NCBI GenBank assembly: GCA_005778835.1 | Contig: SXMG01000007.1 | Location: 1 to 36,080, forward strand | DNA from: Actinomycetota bacterium | GTDB taxonomy: Bacteria; Actinomycetota; Actinomycetes; Actinomycetales; Microbacteriaceae | Length of the DNA: 36,080 nt | Direction of reading: 5' to 3' | Shown: positions 22,644 to 31,737 of the stretch, piece after piece | Layout: the number at the start of each line of letters is the position of its first letter | Numbering within the stretch: position 1 is the first letter of the stretch | The notes under the pieces: model-generated | Databases searched by the model: none | The model's input: the letters and a program-made list of their open reading frames with translations, nothing else | What the model was told of the DNA's origin: nothing | Position numbers and translations under genes: made by a program

Positions 22644-22659
22644 AGTCCCAGCTTACTGT
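22642..22659 (-). promoter_or_regulatory. Internal promoter and inverted repeat at the gntR start
   Basis: On the minus strand TAAGCT (22655-22650) is followed by GGGACT and the GTG at 22643, the leaderless pattern. Arms ACAGT (22659-22655) and ACTGT (22646-22642) enclose it with an 8-nt spacer. ACAGTAA also occurs in the main operator, so autoregulation is possible. Confidence 0.4.
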
Positions 22660-22666
22660 CGCGCCG

Positions 22667-24409
<1,743 letters not shown>

Positions 24410-24440
24410 GGGGAGACCTCCGATTCGCGGGTCGAGTGAT

Positions 24441-25310
24441 TCAGACGCGAAGCGCGAGCTCGATCAGCTCGCGCTCATCGTCTGCGGGGACAGGTTCGGT
24501 AGCGGTTCGGACGTGCCCGACCGCGATGCCTCGCGCTGTGATCGCTGCCTTGAGATGGCCGACATTGCCCGCTCGAACGGCGGCGACAGCGCGCGAAACG
24601 ATCCTCTCGGCGACGACGATGCCATCGCGATCACCAGTCTTGAGCGCCTCCCGCAGTCGCACGAACGGTTCCGGGAACGCTGATGAGACCCCCGAGACGA
24701 TTCCCGCACCGCCCTGCTCGAGCAACCAGCGGAGGCTGGTGTCGTTACCCGAGTACAGCCGGAATCCCTCGGGTGCATGGCGGAGGAACGCCTGCACTGA
24801 GCTGTCGCTCTCACCGCTGATCTTGACTCCCGCGACCCCGATGTCGGCCAACCGGGGGAGAAGAGAGGGCGGCGACACCGTCGTGGTGCGTTGCCGGAAC
24901 AGGTAAGCGTAGACCTCCGCTCCCTCGCTTGCCTCGACGATGCGTCGGTAATAGTCGAGGATCTGCTCCGGCGGTGCCGAGTGGAAGAAGGGGGTCACAG
25001 CGGCGAGGCGCTCCGCCCCCGCGGCTCGGGCTTTCCGCGTGAGGCGCTCTGCTTGGTAGGCACTTGGCGCGCCAACGTGCGCGAAGACTCGGGAGCTGCC
25101 GAAGACGTCGAGCGCGATCGCGAATGTCTCGATCCTCTCGTCATCGTCGAGGGCCGTGAATTCCCCGGTCGTGCCAGCGACGAAGACGGCATCAATCCCT
25201 GCGCCATCGAGGCGAGTGAGCAGCGCGGCGAAAGCCGATGCCGAGAATCGCTCCTCGTCATCGAACGGGGTCGGCACGGCGGAGATCAGCACGGGTCGTG
25301 CGGAAGTCAT
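24441..25310 (-). CDS. DapA-superfamily (DHDPS/NAL) lyase or aldolase
   Basis: A 289-residue (beta/alpha)8 protein of the dihydrodipicolinate synthase/N-acetylneuraminate lyase family. These enzymes form a Schiff base with pyruvate or a 2-keto acid. Lys163 in GVKISGES is the Schiff-base lysine. GTTGE (Thr47-Thr48), Tyr136 and Arg141 match DapA Thr44, Tyr133 and Arg138. The PYY motif, whose second Tyr is DapA Tyr107, is PFF here (Phe108-Phe109). With no lysine-pathway gene nearby and a TTT transporter upstream, a catabolic 2-keto-3-deoxy acid aldolase is more likely than DapA. Its ATG overlaps the tctA stop (ATGA) and follows an AGAGGAA site. Confidence 0.9.
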   Translation of the reverse strand: MTSARPVLISAVPTPFDDEERFSASAFAALLTRLDGAGIDAVFVAGTTGEFTALDDDERIETFAIALDVFGSSRVFAHVGAPSAYQAERLTRKARAAGAERLAAVTPFFHSAPPEQILDYYRRIVEASEGAEVYAYLFRQRTTTVSPPSLLPRLADIGVAGVKISGESDSSVQAFLRHAPEGFRLYSGNDTSLRWLLEQGGAGIVSGVSSAFPEPFVRLREALKTGDRDGIVVAERIVSRAVAAVRAGNVGHLKAAITARGIAVGHVRTATEPVPADDERELIELALRV

Positions 25311-26809
25311 GAGGTTCCTCTCGGACTAGTGGTGCGTGAACGTCGTTGCTTCCATCTCCGGCGCACAGCCGGGCCCGCGAGAGCGAGAGCAGTGATGGCG
25401 AAGAGCGTGAGTGCGATAGGGCTTTCGAGAATTGTGCCGACGCCGCCGATCTCGAGGGAGCGACGCAAATTGGCTTCGGCGAGCTCGCCGAGAAGCAGTC
25501 CCAGAACAAGCGGACCCACCGGAACCTCGAACCGGCGCATCACGGTGCCGAGCACACCGAACGCGATCATGACTCCGACATCGACCAAACTGTTGTTCAC
25601 GGAGTATGTGCCGACGATGCACGCCGCGAGCACGATGGTCCACAGATACCGAGCGGGCAGGTTCAAAAGGCGGGTGACTCCGCGCAGTCGCAGCAGGCTC
25701 AGCCCCAGAGCGACGATCATGGCGATCGTCATGATGCCTGCGATGGTGAACACCAGGTCGGGGCGATTGACGAAGAGCGATGGGCCCGGCTGGATTCCCC
25801 AGATCACCAGAGAACCGATCATGACGGCCATGACGGAGTCGCCGGGTATTCCGAGCGCCAGAGTCGTCGTCACCGACGGCCCGAGCGTGGCGTTGGACGC
25901 GGTGTCGGCTGCCGTGAGTCCTTCGATCGATCCCTTGCCGAACTCCTGTGGGGTTCGTGAGGCACGCTTCGCCTGAGACCACGCGATGATGCCGCCGATA
26001 TCCCCGCCGGTAGCCGGCACTGCACCCACCACGGCCCCGACCCCGGCGCCGATCGCCATGGGTTTTCCCATCTGACGCAGTTCCGCACGATTCGGCCACC
26101 AACGCCCTAGTTGACGAACGGGCTCAGCGCCTCGATCACGCGACCGTGCGAGGTCAGCCATGATCTCCGCGACGCCGAAAAGCCCGATGATCGCGGCGAT
26201 GAACGGTATCCCGTCGGACAGCTCAAGCACTCCGAAGGTGAACCGATCGGCTCCCGTGATCGGGTCACGGCCGACCGTCGCCAGCAGGAGCCCGAGAGCT
26301 CCGGAGATGAGACCGACAATGAGGTTCGAACCCGAGATGCTGATCATCATGGCGAGCCCGAACAGCACGAGCGCGAAGGTTTCGGGGGGTCCGAACTCGA
26401 GAGCTAATCGAGAAAGGGGAATAGCTGCCGCGACCAGGATGATAAGCCCGAAGGCTGTGCCGGCCGTCGATGCGTAGGCAGAGGCGGTAAGTGCGACACC
26501 CGCCCGACCCTGTTTCGCCATCGGGTAGCCGTCGAAGGTCGTCGCGATCGAAGCAGGCGTGCCAGGCGTGTTGATCAAGATCGCCGGCACTCGGTCTCCG
26601 TAGTTGGCGCAGACGTAAATGGTGAGAAGCACGGCAAGCCCGGCGACGGGGTCAAGAGTGAGAGTGAAACTGCTGGCCAGGGCCACCGCCATGGTCGCGG
26701 TTACACCAGGGAAGGTGCCGACCAGCATGCCGATGATCGCGCCGATCGCGATACACAGCAGAACGAATGGGTCGCCGAGCGCGGCGAGGCCTTCGAACAC
26801 GGGGGTCAC
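25307..26809 (-). CDS. tctA: Tripartite tricarboxylate transporter, large membrane subunit TctA
   Basis: A 500-residue polytopic permease of the TTT family with about 12 membrane segments. The family signature is clear: GTFPGVTATMAVALASS near the N terminus and ILINTPGTPASIATTFDGYPMAKQG. GAVPATGGDIGGIIAWSQAKR and LGIPGDSVMAVMIGSLVIWGIQPG follow. TctA translocates a carboxylate together with cations, receiving it from TctC. The start is GTG at 26809, with GGGAG 7 nt upstream, overlapping the tctB stop by 4 nt (GTGA). The open frame further upstream is out of frame with tctB and is not coding. The C-terminal tail is Arg/Ser-rich. Confidence 0.95.
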   Translation of the reverse strand: MTPVFEGLAALGDPFVLLCIAIGAIIGMLVGTFPGVTATMAVALASSFTLTLDPVAGLAVLLTIYVCANYGDRVPAILINTPGTPASIATTFDGYPMAKQGRAGVALTASAYASTAGTAFGLIILVAAAIPLSRLALEFGPPETFALVLFGLAMMISISGSNLIVGLISGALGLLLATVGRDPITGADRFTFGVLELSDGIPFIAAIIGLFGVAEIMADLARSRDRGAEPVRQLGRWWPNRAELRQMGKPMAIGAGVGAVVGAVPATGGDIGGIIAWSQAKRASRTPQEFGKGSIEGLTAADTASNATLGPSVTTTLALGIPGDSVMAVMIGSLVIWGIQPGPSLFVNRPDLVFTIAGIMTIAMIVALGLSLLRLRGVTRLLNLPARYLWTIVLAACIVGTYSVNNSLVDVGVMIAFGVLGTVMRRFEVPVGPLVLGLLLGELAEANLRRSLEIGGVGTILESPIALTLFAITALALAGPAVRRRWKQRRSRTTSPRGTS

Positions 26810-27306
26810 AGCGGCACTCCCAACAGGGTGTCGAAGAAGAGAACCAGGGATGCGGTGACGACGGCGGGGAAGAGCAGGAGTCCGCGCCAGTTGCGAGCAC
26901 CGAGAAGGGCGCTCAAGCCGATCGTGTACAGGGCGGTCGCCACCAGGTAGCCCCACGATTGCCAGATGATCAAGGAGAGCAATGTTGCGCCGAGAACGGC
27001 ACTGACGCGAACGATCGACCACGACTCGTCGGGAACACCGTCGGCAGAAGCCGAGGCGGGCTCCGACGACGTGTCGACGAAGAGCGCCTTCACCATGCCC
27101 GCGAGCCCGAGCGCCACGAGCGCTGCGGCGAGCACCTGAGGCCACCACTGCGGGCTGAACGCGGTCGGGATGCTCGACTCGGGCAAGGCTGCGATCAGCC
27201 CGAAACCGGCGATGCCGAGAACGATCGCGGCGATGGCGACCCCGAGGGGCCGACGCGGGCGCGAACGCCGAGTCGACCCCTCGAAGCGTGGTGATGATGC
27301 GGTCAT
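26806..27306 (-). CDS. tctB: Tripartite tricarboxylate transporter, small membrane subunit TctB
   Basis: A 166-residue protein with four predicted helices: LGVAIAAIVLGIAGFGLIAAL, PQVLAAALVALGLAGMVKAL, VSAVLGATLLSLIIWQSWGYLVATALYTIGLSALLG and LLLFPAVVTASLVLFFDTLLG. The last contains the conserved LFFDTLLGVPLP-like ending of TctB proteins. TctB pairs with TctA in the membrane. ATG 27306 shares its A with the tctC stop (TGATG), so translation is coupled and no separate ribosome site is needed. The basic N terminus (about 25 residues, RFEGSTRRSRPRR) is probably cytoplasmic. Confidence 0.93.
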   Translation of the reverse strand: MTASSPRFEGSTRRSRPRRPLGVAIAAIVLGIAGFGLIAALPESSIPTAFSPQWWPQVLAAALVALGLAGMVKALFVDTSSEPASASADGVPDESWSIVRVSAVLGATLLSLIIWQSWGYLVATALYTIGLSALLGARNWRGLLLFPAVVTASLVLFFDTLLGVPL

Positions 27307-28274
27307 CAGGATTCGCCGAAGATCCGCTCGAATCGGGCGACCTCGGAGTCGAAGAACTCCGAGAACGCGTCTGCATCGACGAACACCGGAATGTTGCCCG
27401 AGTTCGAGATCACCTCGATGAAGGATGCGGACTGCGCGGCACCGGCGACGGCGTCGGCGAGGGCAGCTCGCACGTCGTCTGGCAGACCCGCGGGCGCGCC
27501 GATCGCTCCCCACCCGCCGATGATGACGTCGAAGCCGAGGGCTTGAGCGGTCTCGACTCCGGGAAGCGCATCGGAGGTGGTGTCGGCGAAGACTGCGAGC
27601 ACCCGCAGCGAGCCGTCTGCGGCGGGCACCGAGGTCTCTGAGATGCCGGCGACCACGGCGTCGACGTCTCCGGCGACGGCTGCCGTGACGGCGGGCGCGC
27701 CGCCGTCGAACGGAATCGGCCTGAACTCCACTCCGGCGGCCTCGCCGAGCGCAGTCGTCGTGGCGTTCCAGATCGATCCTGCGCCGGAGTTCGAGACAGT
27801 GATGGTCCCCGGTGCAGCCTCGGCTGCTGCGATCAGGTCGTCCAGCGTCTCATAGGGACTGCTCGACGGCACCGCGATCGTGGCAGGAACCGACACGATC
27901 TGCCCCAGCAGTTCGTAGTCATCGGGCTGAATGACGTACCCCTGGAGACCGAGCATGGTTGTCTCGACAGGCATGTATCCGATGGTGTAGCCATCGGGCG
28001 CTGCGCCGGCGAGATACGAGAGGCCGACCGCACCCGCCCCTCCCGTGCGGTTCTCGACGATGATCGACACACCGAGAATCGACTCCATCTCGGTCGCGAG
28101 CGCGCGAGCGGAGAGGTCGGAGGCTCCTCCGGCCGAGTACGGCACGACCAAAGTGATGTCTTGCGAGGGGTAGGCGACCTCCTCCTCAGCGTCACCGGCG
28201 GCGGGGGAGCAGCCAGCGGCGATGAGGGTGAGTCCTGCGGCAGCCGCAGTGGCCGCGAAGAGACGAGCTCTCAT
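27306..28274 (-). CDS. tctC: Tripartite tricarboxylate transporter substrate-binding lipoprotein TctC
   Basis: A 322-residue extracytoplasmic solute-binding protein. The signal peptide MRARLFAATAAAAGLTLIAA ends in an AAGC lipobox with Cys22 as the lipidation site. The mature part begins with an acidic stretch and the TctC-typical YPSQDITLVVPYSAGGASD and IIVENRTGGAGAVG. AAPDGYTIGY and a C-terminal GAPAGLPDDVRAALADAV follow. It captures a carboxylate outside the membrane and hands it to TctA/TctB. ATG 28274 is fixed by AAAGGA just upstream and by the signal peptide; an open frame extends 25 codons further. It heads the operon behind a ~140-nt leader and a palindromic operator. Confidence 0.95.
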   Translation of the reverse strand: MRARLFAATAAAAGLTLIAAGCSPAAGDAEEEVAYPSQDITLVVPYSAGGASDLSARALATEMESILGVSIIVENRTGGAGAVGLSYLAGAAPDGYTIGYMPVETTMLGLQGYVIQPDDYELLGQIVSVPATIAVPSSSPYETLDDLIAAAEAAPGTITVSNSGAGSIWNATTTALGEAAGVEFRPIPFDGGAPAVTAAVAGDVDAVVAGISETSVPAADGSLRVLAVFADTTSDALPGVETAQALGFDVIIGGWGAIGAPAGLPDDVRAALADAVAGAAQSASFIEVISNSGNIPVFVDADAFSEFFDSEVARFERIFGES

Positions 28275-28403
28275 GGTGGTCCTTTCACATCGTTGTGATT
28301 GCAGAGCATTGTGCCCTGACTCGGGTGGGTTCCCACCGAACCGGTGCATCTGGCGACGCTCGAACGGTGAGCACGAGATCGGTAGAGGTGCTTACTCACC
28401 GCT
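28275..28403 (-). promoter_or_regulatory. Structured mRNA leader of the tct operon
   Basis: From the predicted start site near 28414, about 140 nt precede tctC. Two hairpins can form: CGGTGA (28401-28396) with TCACCG (28370-28365), extended inside by GCAC/GTGC, and GGTGGG with CCCACC (28324-28337, 2-nt centre). I recognise no known riboswitch class. Confidence 0.35.
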
Positions 28404-28431
28404 CTGTGTTTTCTGTTAACAGTAAACACAG
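28404..28431. promoter_or_regulatory. 28-bp palindromic operator of the tct operon
   Basis: The 28 bp read the same on both strands except for one symmetric pair (28412 and 28423). Each half has an outer CTGTGTTT and the centre is CTGTTAACAG. It covers the predicted -10 box and start site of the tct promoter. Symmetry and position fit a GntR/FCD dimer or dimer-pair site, most likely for the regulator at 21987-22643. Confidence 0.75.
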
Positions 28432-28450
28432 ATGCCGATGCAGATGTCAA
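28421..28450 (-). promoter_or_regulatory. Promoter of the tct-aldolase-DAK-gntR operon
   Basis: Minus-strand TTGACA (28450-28445), a perfect -35 hexamer, is followed by an 18-nt spacer and TTTACT (28426-28421) as -10. A TANNNT alternative, TACTGT, lies 2 nt further. The start would fall inside the palindrome. Confidence 0.6.
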
Positions 28451-28501
28451 GGTCGGTTTGGCGAGTCTCTGTTGACGGCCCGAAACCGTGGAGCATGCGA
28501 C

Positions 28502-29470
28502 TCAGTCGTCGGCGATGAGGCGCGCGAGGGCGGCGTCGCTCACGGCACCGGCAGAGAGATCGGCGAGCCGGCCGCGCCGATAGCGCTCGAGCACGCGCGG
28601 GTCGATGTAGCTCGACCGCGCGACGGCGACCGTGTTGCGCAGCGCCTCCGAGACGGCGAGCACAGCATCCCGAATGCGGGCATCCTGCTCTCGTGCCGAC
28701 CTCGCGGGCTCCGCACGGGCGAGCGACTGCGCGGCGACGCGGCTGCCGAGCAGGGTGCGCAGGTCTTTCGCGGTGACTCCGAGCCCGGTGCTGTCGCGCA
28801 GATAGCCCGTGAGTGCTGCCGCGTGCAGGCGATGCTCGGCCGCGTCGGCCTCGCGCCACGAGGTGACGCGAGCCCCGCTACCGCGTGGAGCTCGTCGCAG
28901 GGCCACCGAGAGGTCGTCATCGGTGATCTCGGCGCGCCACCGCACGCCCGACTTCGCCGGAAAGTCGAGGCGCACCGTCGACCCGCTCACCACGACGTGA
29001 CGACGCTCGAGTGTGAGCGCCCCGATCGTTCCGCGCTCGCGGGCATAGCGCTCGTCACCGAGCCGCATGCCGGTCGCATCGATCAGTCGCACCGCGATGG
29101 CGAGCGCTCGGGCTTTGGCGTCGTCTGACCGCAGGTCGCGAGTGACCCGCGACCGCAGCGCAGTCATGGCGCTCGAGAGCTCACGCACGCGCGCGTACTT
29201 CGCCCGACCGGCCTTCGCGATCCACCGCTCGTGGTACCGGTACTGCGTGCGCCCTTCTGCGTCGACCCCTGTGGCCTGCACGTGACCGTTGGCCTCCGCG
29301 CAGATCCAGACGTCGTTCCACGCCGGCGGAATCGCGAGGGCGGCGATGCGCTCGAGCGTGTCATCGTCGACGACGCGACGACCGTGGGCGTCGTCGTACG
29401 AGAATCCGCGTCCGCGACGCTGGCGACGGATGCCCGTCCCGCCGGGCACGCTGCGTCGCAGCCTCACCAT
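28502..29470 (-). CDS. DNA topoisomerase IB (poxvirus-like)
   Basis: A protein of 322 residues (324 if begun at the GTG at 29476) of the bacterial type IB topoisomerase family, which relaxes supercoils through a 3'-phosphotyrosine bond. The N-terminal domain has GRGFSYDDAHGRRVVDDDTLERIAALAIPPAWNDVWIC and GRTQYRYHERW. Active-site residues lie in RLIDATGMRLGDERYARERGTIGALTL (Arg) and around LRDSTGLGVTAKDLRTLLGS. The catalytic Tyr, about residue 288, is in ARSSYIDPRVLERY. Length and motifs match the poxvirus-like short enzymes. No ribosome site or -10 box resolves the start. It is divergent from the SDR gene. Confidence 0.92.
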   Translation of the reverse strand: MVRLRRSVPGGTGIRRQRRGRGFSYDDAHGRRVVDDDTLERIAALAIPPAWNDVWICAEANGHVQATGVDAEGRTQYRYHERWIAKAGRAKYARVRELSSAMTALRSRVTRDLRSDDAKARALAIAVRLIDATGMRLGDERYARERGTIGALTLERRHVVVSGSTVRLDFPAKSGVRWRAEITDDDLSVALRRAPRGSGARVTSWREADAAEHRLHAAALTGYLRDSTGLGVTAKDLRTLLGSRVAAQSLARAEPARSAREQDARIRDAVLAVSEALRNTVAVARSSYIDPRVLERYRRGRLADLSAGAVSDAALARLIADD

Positions 29471-29546
29471 GCGCACGCACGCGAGTCGTGACCGCAGCCC
29501 CCCAGCATGGGCTCATCCAAGCACGCCCGGCCGCCAGCAGGCTGGA

Positions 29547-29558
29547 TAGTCTGAGCCG
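29547..29558 (+). promoter_or_regulatory. Leaderless-type -10 box of the SDR gene
   Basis: TAGTCT (29547-29552), then GAGCCG, then ATG at 29559. Confidence 0.55.
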
Positions 29559-30323
29559 ATGACCACCGCTCTCATCACCGGGGCCACTGCCGGTATCGGC
29601 GCCGAGTTCGCCCGCCAGCTCGCCGCACGCGGAGACGACCTCGTCATCGTCGCGCGAGACGCCGATCGCCTCGCTCGCACGGCCGCGGCCCTGCAGCACG
29701 AGTTCGGCGTGAAGGTCGAGGCGATCCCGTCCGACCTGCTCAGTGCCGAGGGGCTCGGCGCGGTCGACGCACGGCTGGCCGACCGGCGTCGGCCGATCGA
29801 CCTGCTGGTGAACAACGCCGGGTACGGCATCCGCGGAGAGCTCGATGAGAACTCGGTCGACGACGAGAAGCGCCATCTCGACATCCACGTGACCGTTCCG
29901 CTGCAGCTCACGCAGACTGCTCTGCGCGGCATGCTCGAGCGCGGTCGCGGACGCATCGTGCTGATCTCGAGCGTCGCCGCGTTCACGCCGCGCGGCACCT
30001 ACTCGGCGGCGAAAGCCTGGGGCGTCATGTTCGCGCGCGGGGCGAACCTCGTCTATCGCGATCGCGGCGTGAGCGTCACCGCCGTGTGCCCCGGCTTCGT
30101 GCGCACCGAGTTCCACGATCGCATGAAGGTCGGCACCGCGGGCATTCCCGAGTTCTTGTGGCTGCAGGCGCCGACCCTCGTGCGCCTCGCCCTGCGCGGC
30201 ATCGATCGAGGCCGCGCGGTCGTGATTCCGACCGTGCGCTATCGCGTCATCGCCGCCCTCGCCCGCGTGCTGCCCGATCGGCTCGGCACCGCCGGTCGCT
30301 TCAGCTCGCGCGACGACGACTGA
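29559..30323 (+). CDS. Short-chain dehydrogenase/reductase (SDR), classical type
   Basis: A 254-residue NAD(P)-dependent oxidoreductase. The cofactor loop is TGATAGIGAEFARQLA, followed by VIVARDADRL; the Arg after the second strand suggests NADP. LVNNAGYG is the structural Asn-Asn-Ala-Gly motif. The catalytic Ser lies in LISSVAAF, and Tyr and Lys are in YSAAK. VCPGFVRTEFHDRM completes the cofactor pocket. The sequence resembles the DltE/YqjQ-like group annotated as oxidoreductases of unknown substrate. It stands alone between divergent topoisomerase and convergent LRV-repeat genes, so context gives no clue to substrate. Confidence 0.9.
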   Translation: MTTALITGATAGIGAEFARQLAARGDDLVIVARDADRLARTAAALQHEFGVKVEAIPSDLLSAEGLGAVDARLADRRRPIDLLVNNAGYGIRGELDENSVDDEKRHLDIHVTVPLQLTQTALRGMLERGRGRIVLISSVAAFTPRGTYSAAKAWGVMFARGANLVYRDRGVSVTAVCPGFVRTEFHDRMKVGTAGIPEFLWLQAPTLVRLALRGIDRGRAVVIPTVRYRVIAALARVLPDRLGTAGRFSSRDDD

Positions 30324-30339
30324 GCGTCGAAGGCCCGGC

Positions 30340-30828
30340 CTAGGGCGCGCCGGCTCCGACGAGGTGCTCGTCGTGCGCCTCGTCCGCGAGCCGGGCCTTC
30401 CAGTCGACCAGGCCCCGCACCACGAGACTCGGGTCGTCGGCCAAGCGCTGCATGGCGTCGGCCGGAACGAAGTAGTTGATCGCGACGAACCCGCGCACGC
30501 GCTCGTCGGGGTCGTCGGCGAGCCGGCGCAGAATGTCGCACGAGACGTGCTCGTTCTTCGCGATGCAGGCGCGCACACCCGCGTCGGGGTCGCGCGACAA
30601 CGCCTCGTACACCTCGTCGGGAGCGTGGTACGACGACGCCGCGCTCTCGCGGATCTTCGGGTTCGGGTCGGTCGCGAGTCGACGGATGCGCGCGATCTTC
30701 GACGCCGTCACGGCGGGGGAGAGGAACTGCGCCACGGGATCATCGAGGTCGGATGCTCCCCGCATGGTCGGCGCATCGGCCGAGAGCTGACGACGCTGAG
30801 CAGGAGTGTTGAAGCGGATGCACGACAT
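30340..30828 (-). CDS. Leucine-rich-variant (LRV/HEAT-like) repeat protein
   Basis: A 162-residue helical-repeat protein. From about residue 45 it has four repeats of ~24 residues with the pattern LAxDPxxxVRxxVAxNxxxPxxxxxRL: RRLATDPNPKIRESAASSY, EALSRDPDAGVRACIAKN, RRLADDPDERVRGFVAIN and QRLADDPSLVVRGLVDWK. Such repeats form superhelical scaffolds for protein contacts; no catalytic residues are seen. The ATG at 30828 is chosen because the N terminus MSCIRFN then starts 14 nt after the DUF1295 stop. Longer upstream frames only shadow that gene. Co-transcription with the DUF1295 gene is likely. Partner unknown. Confidence 0.75.
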   Translation of the reverse strand: MSCIRFNTPAQRRQLSADAPTMRGASDLDDPVAQFLSPAVTASKIARIRRLATDPNPKIRESAASSYHAPDEVYEALSRDPDAGVRACIAKNEHVSCDILRRLADDPDERVRGFVAINYFVPADAMQRLADDPSLVVRGLVDWKARLADEAHDEHLVGAGAP

Positions 30829-30842
30829 GCGCGCGAGGTTAC

Positions 30843-31676
30843 TCAGCCGGTCGCGGCATCGGCGGCAGCGGCACGCCGCTGTCGGGGAATCCACGGGATC
30901 AGCATCGACGTCGCGCGCTGGTACTCGGCGTACTCGGGGTAGCGGCTCCTGGTGATCGACTCCGTGAAGATGGTCGAGCCGATGAACAGCGCCGTGAGCA
31001 GCACGGGGCCGACGAGGGTCCAGTGCAGGGCCGACCCGAGCGCGGCAGCACCCAGCGCGTAGAAGACCCACCACTGCGCCTGCTCGAAGAAGAAGTTCGG
31101 GTGACGGCTGAAACGCCAGAGCCCCGTCGTCACGAAGCGCTCGGCGGGCTGCTCGCCCGCCGCGGTCGCCGCGGCCTTGGACTTCTGGAACTCCCACTGC
31201 TGCTGGTCGGCGACGAACTCCCCGATGAGCAGGGCGAGGGAGAGGGCGGCGAGCCCCAGGTCGAGCATCCCGACCGGCACCGCCTGATGCTGGAACGCGA
31301 CGAGCGCGGGCAGCGAGATGAGCAGCAGCAGGGCGTTCTGGAAGATCACGATGAAGAGCAGGTTGAAGACCTGGAACTGGGCGGGCGACATGCGCTCGCG
31401 CAGGATCGGCCAGCGGTAGTCCTCGACCCCGCGGTAGCCGCCCTTGCGGGCGAAGTTGAAGGTCAGGCGCGCACCCCACAGGGCGACGAGCACGGTCATG
31501 ATCGTCAGCCGTGGATCAGTGAACCCGGTCGCGGCCCAGAACGCGGCGACGTACACGATCGGCACGATCGACCAGATGCGATCGACCCACGAGTAGTCGC
31601 GGGTGATGAGCGAGGCGACCCAGGTGAACAGGCTGACGGCGGCGGCGATGCCGAGCACGATGACGACGATGTCCAT
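30843..31676 (-). CDS. DUF1295 / steroid 5-alpha-reductase-like membrane protein
   Basis: A 277-residue membrane protein of the DUF1295 family, related to steroid 5-alpha reductases and isoprenylcysteine methyltransferases. It has about seven hydrophobic segments. Family motifs are DYSWVDRIWSIVPIVY, LTFNFARKGGYRGVEDYRW, FVADQQQWEFQKSK and the C-terminal GLWRFSRHPNFFFEQAQWW. SRYPEYAEYQ near the end is also typical and carries the cofactor-facing residues in this superfamily. NADPH use is expected from the family, but the lipid substrate is unknown. ATG 31676 is preferred to GTG 31700 because TACTCT lies 7 nt before it. Divergent from the phosphatidyltransferase gene. Confidence 0.87.
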   Translation of the reverse strand: MDIVVIVLGIAAAVSLFTWVASLITRDYSWVDRIWSIVPIVYVAAFWAATGFTDPRLTIMTVLVALWGARLTFNFARKGGYRGVEDYRWPILRERMSPAQFQVFNLLFIVIFQNALLLLISLPALVAFQHQAVPVGMLDLGLAALSLALLIGEFVADQQQWEFQKSKAAATAAGEQPAERFVTTGLWRFSRHPNFFFEQAQWWVFYALGAAALGSALHWTLVGPVLLTALFIGSTIFTESITRSRYPEYAEYQRATSMLIPWIPRQRRAAAADAATG

Positions 31677-31689
31677 GGCGATGAGAGTA
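31677..31689 (-). promoter_or_regulatory. Leaderless-type -10 box of the DUF1295 gene
   Basis: Minus-strand TACTCT (31689-31684), then 7 nt, then ATG at 31676. It supports the shorter of two possible starts. Confidence 0.45.
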
Positions 31690-31725
31690 CTCCGAAGCAC
31701 CCCGCTCGCCGCGACACTCCGTCAC

Positions 31726-31737
31726 TAGACTGACGAT
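31726..31737 (+). promoter_or_regulatory. Leaderless-type -10 box of the phosphatidyltransferase-garA-ftsR operon
   Basis: TAGACT (31726-31731), then GACGAT, then GTG at 31738. Confidence 0.55.
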
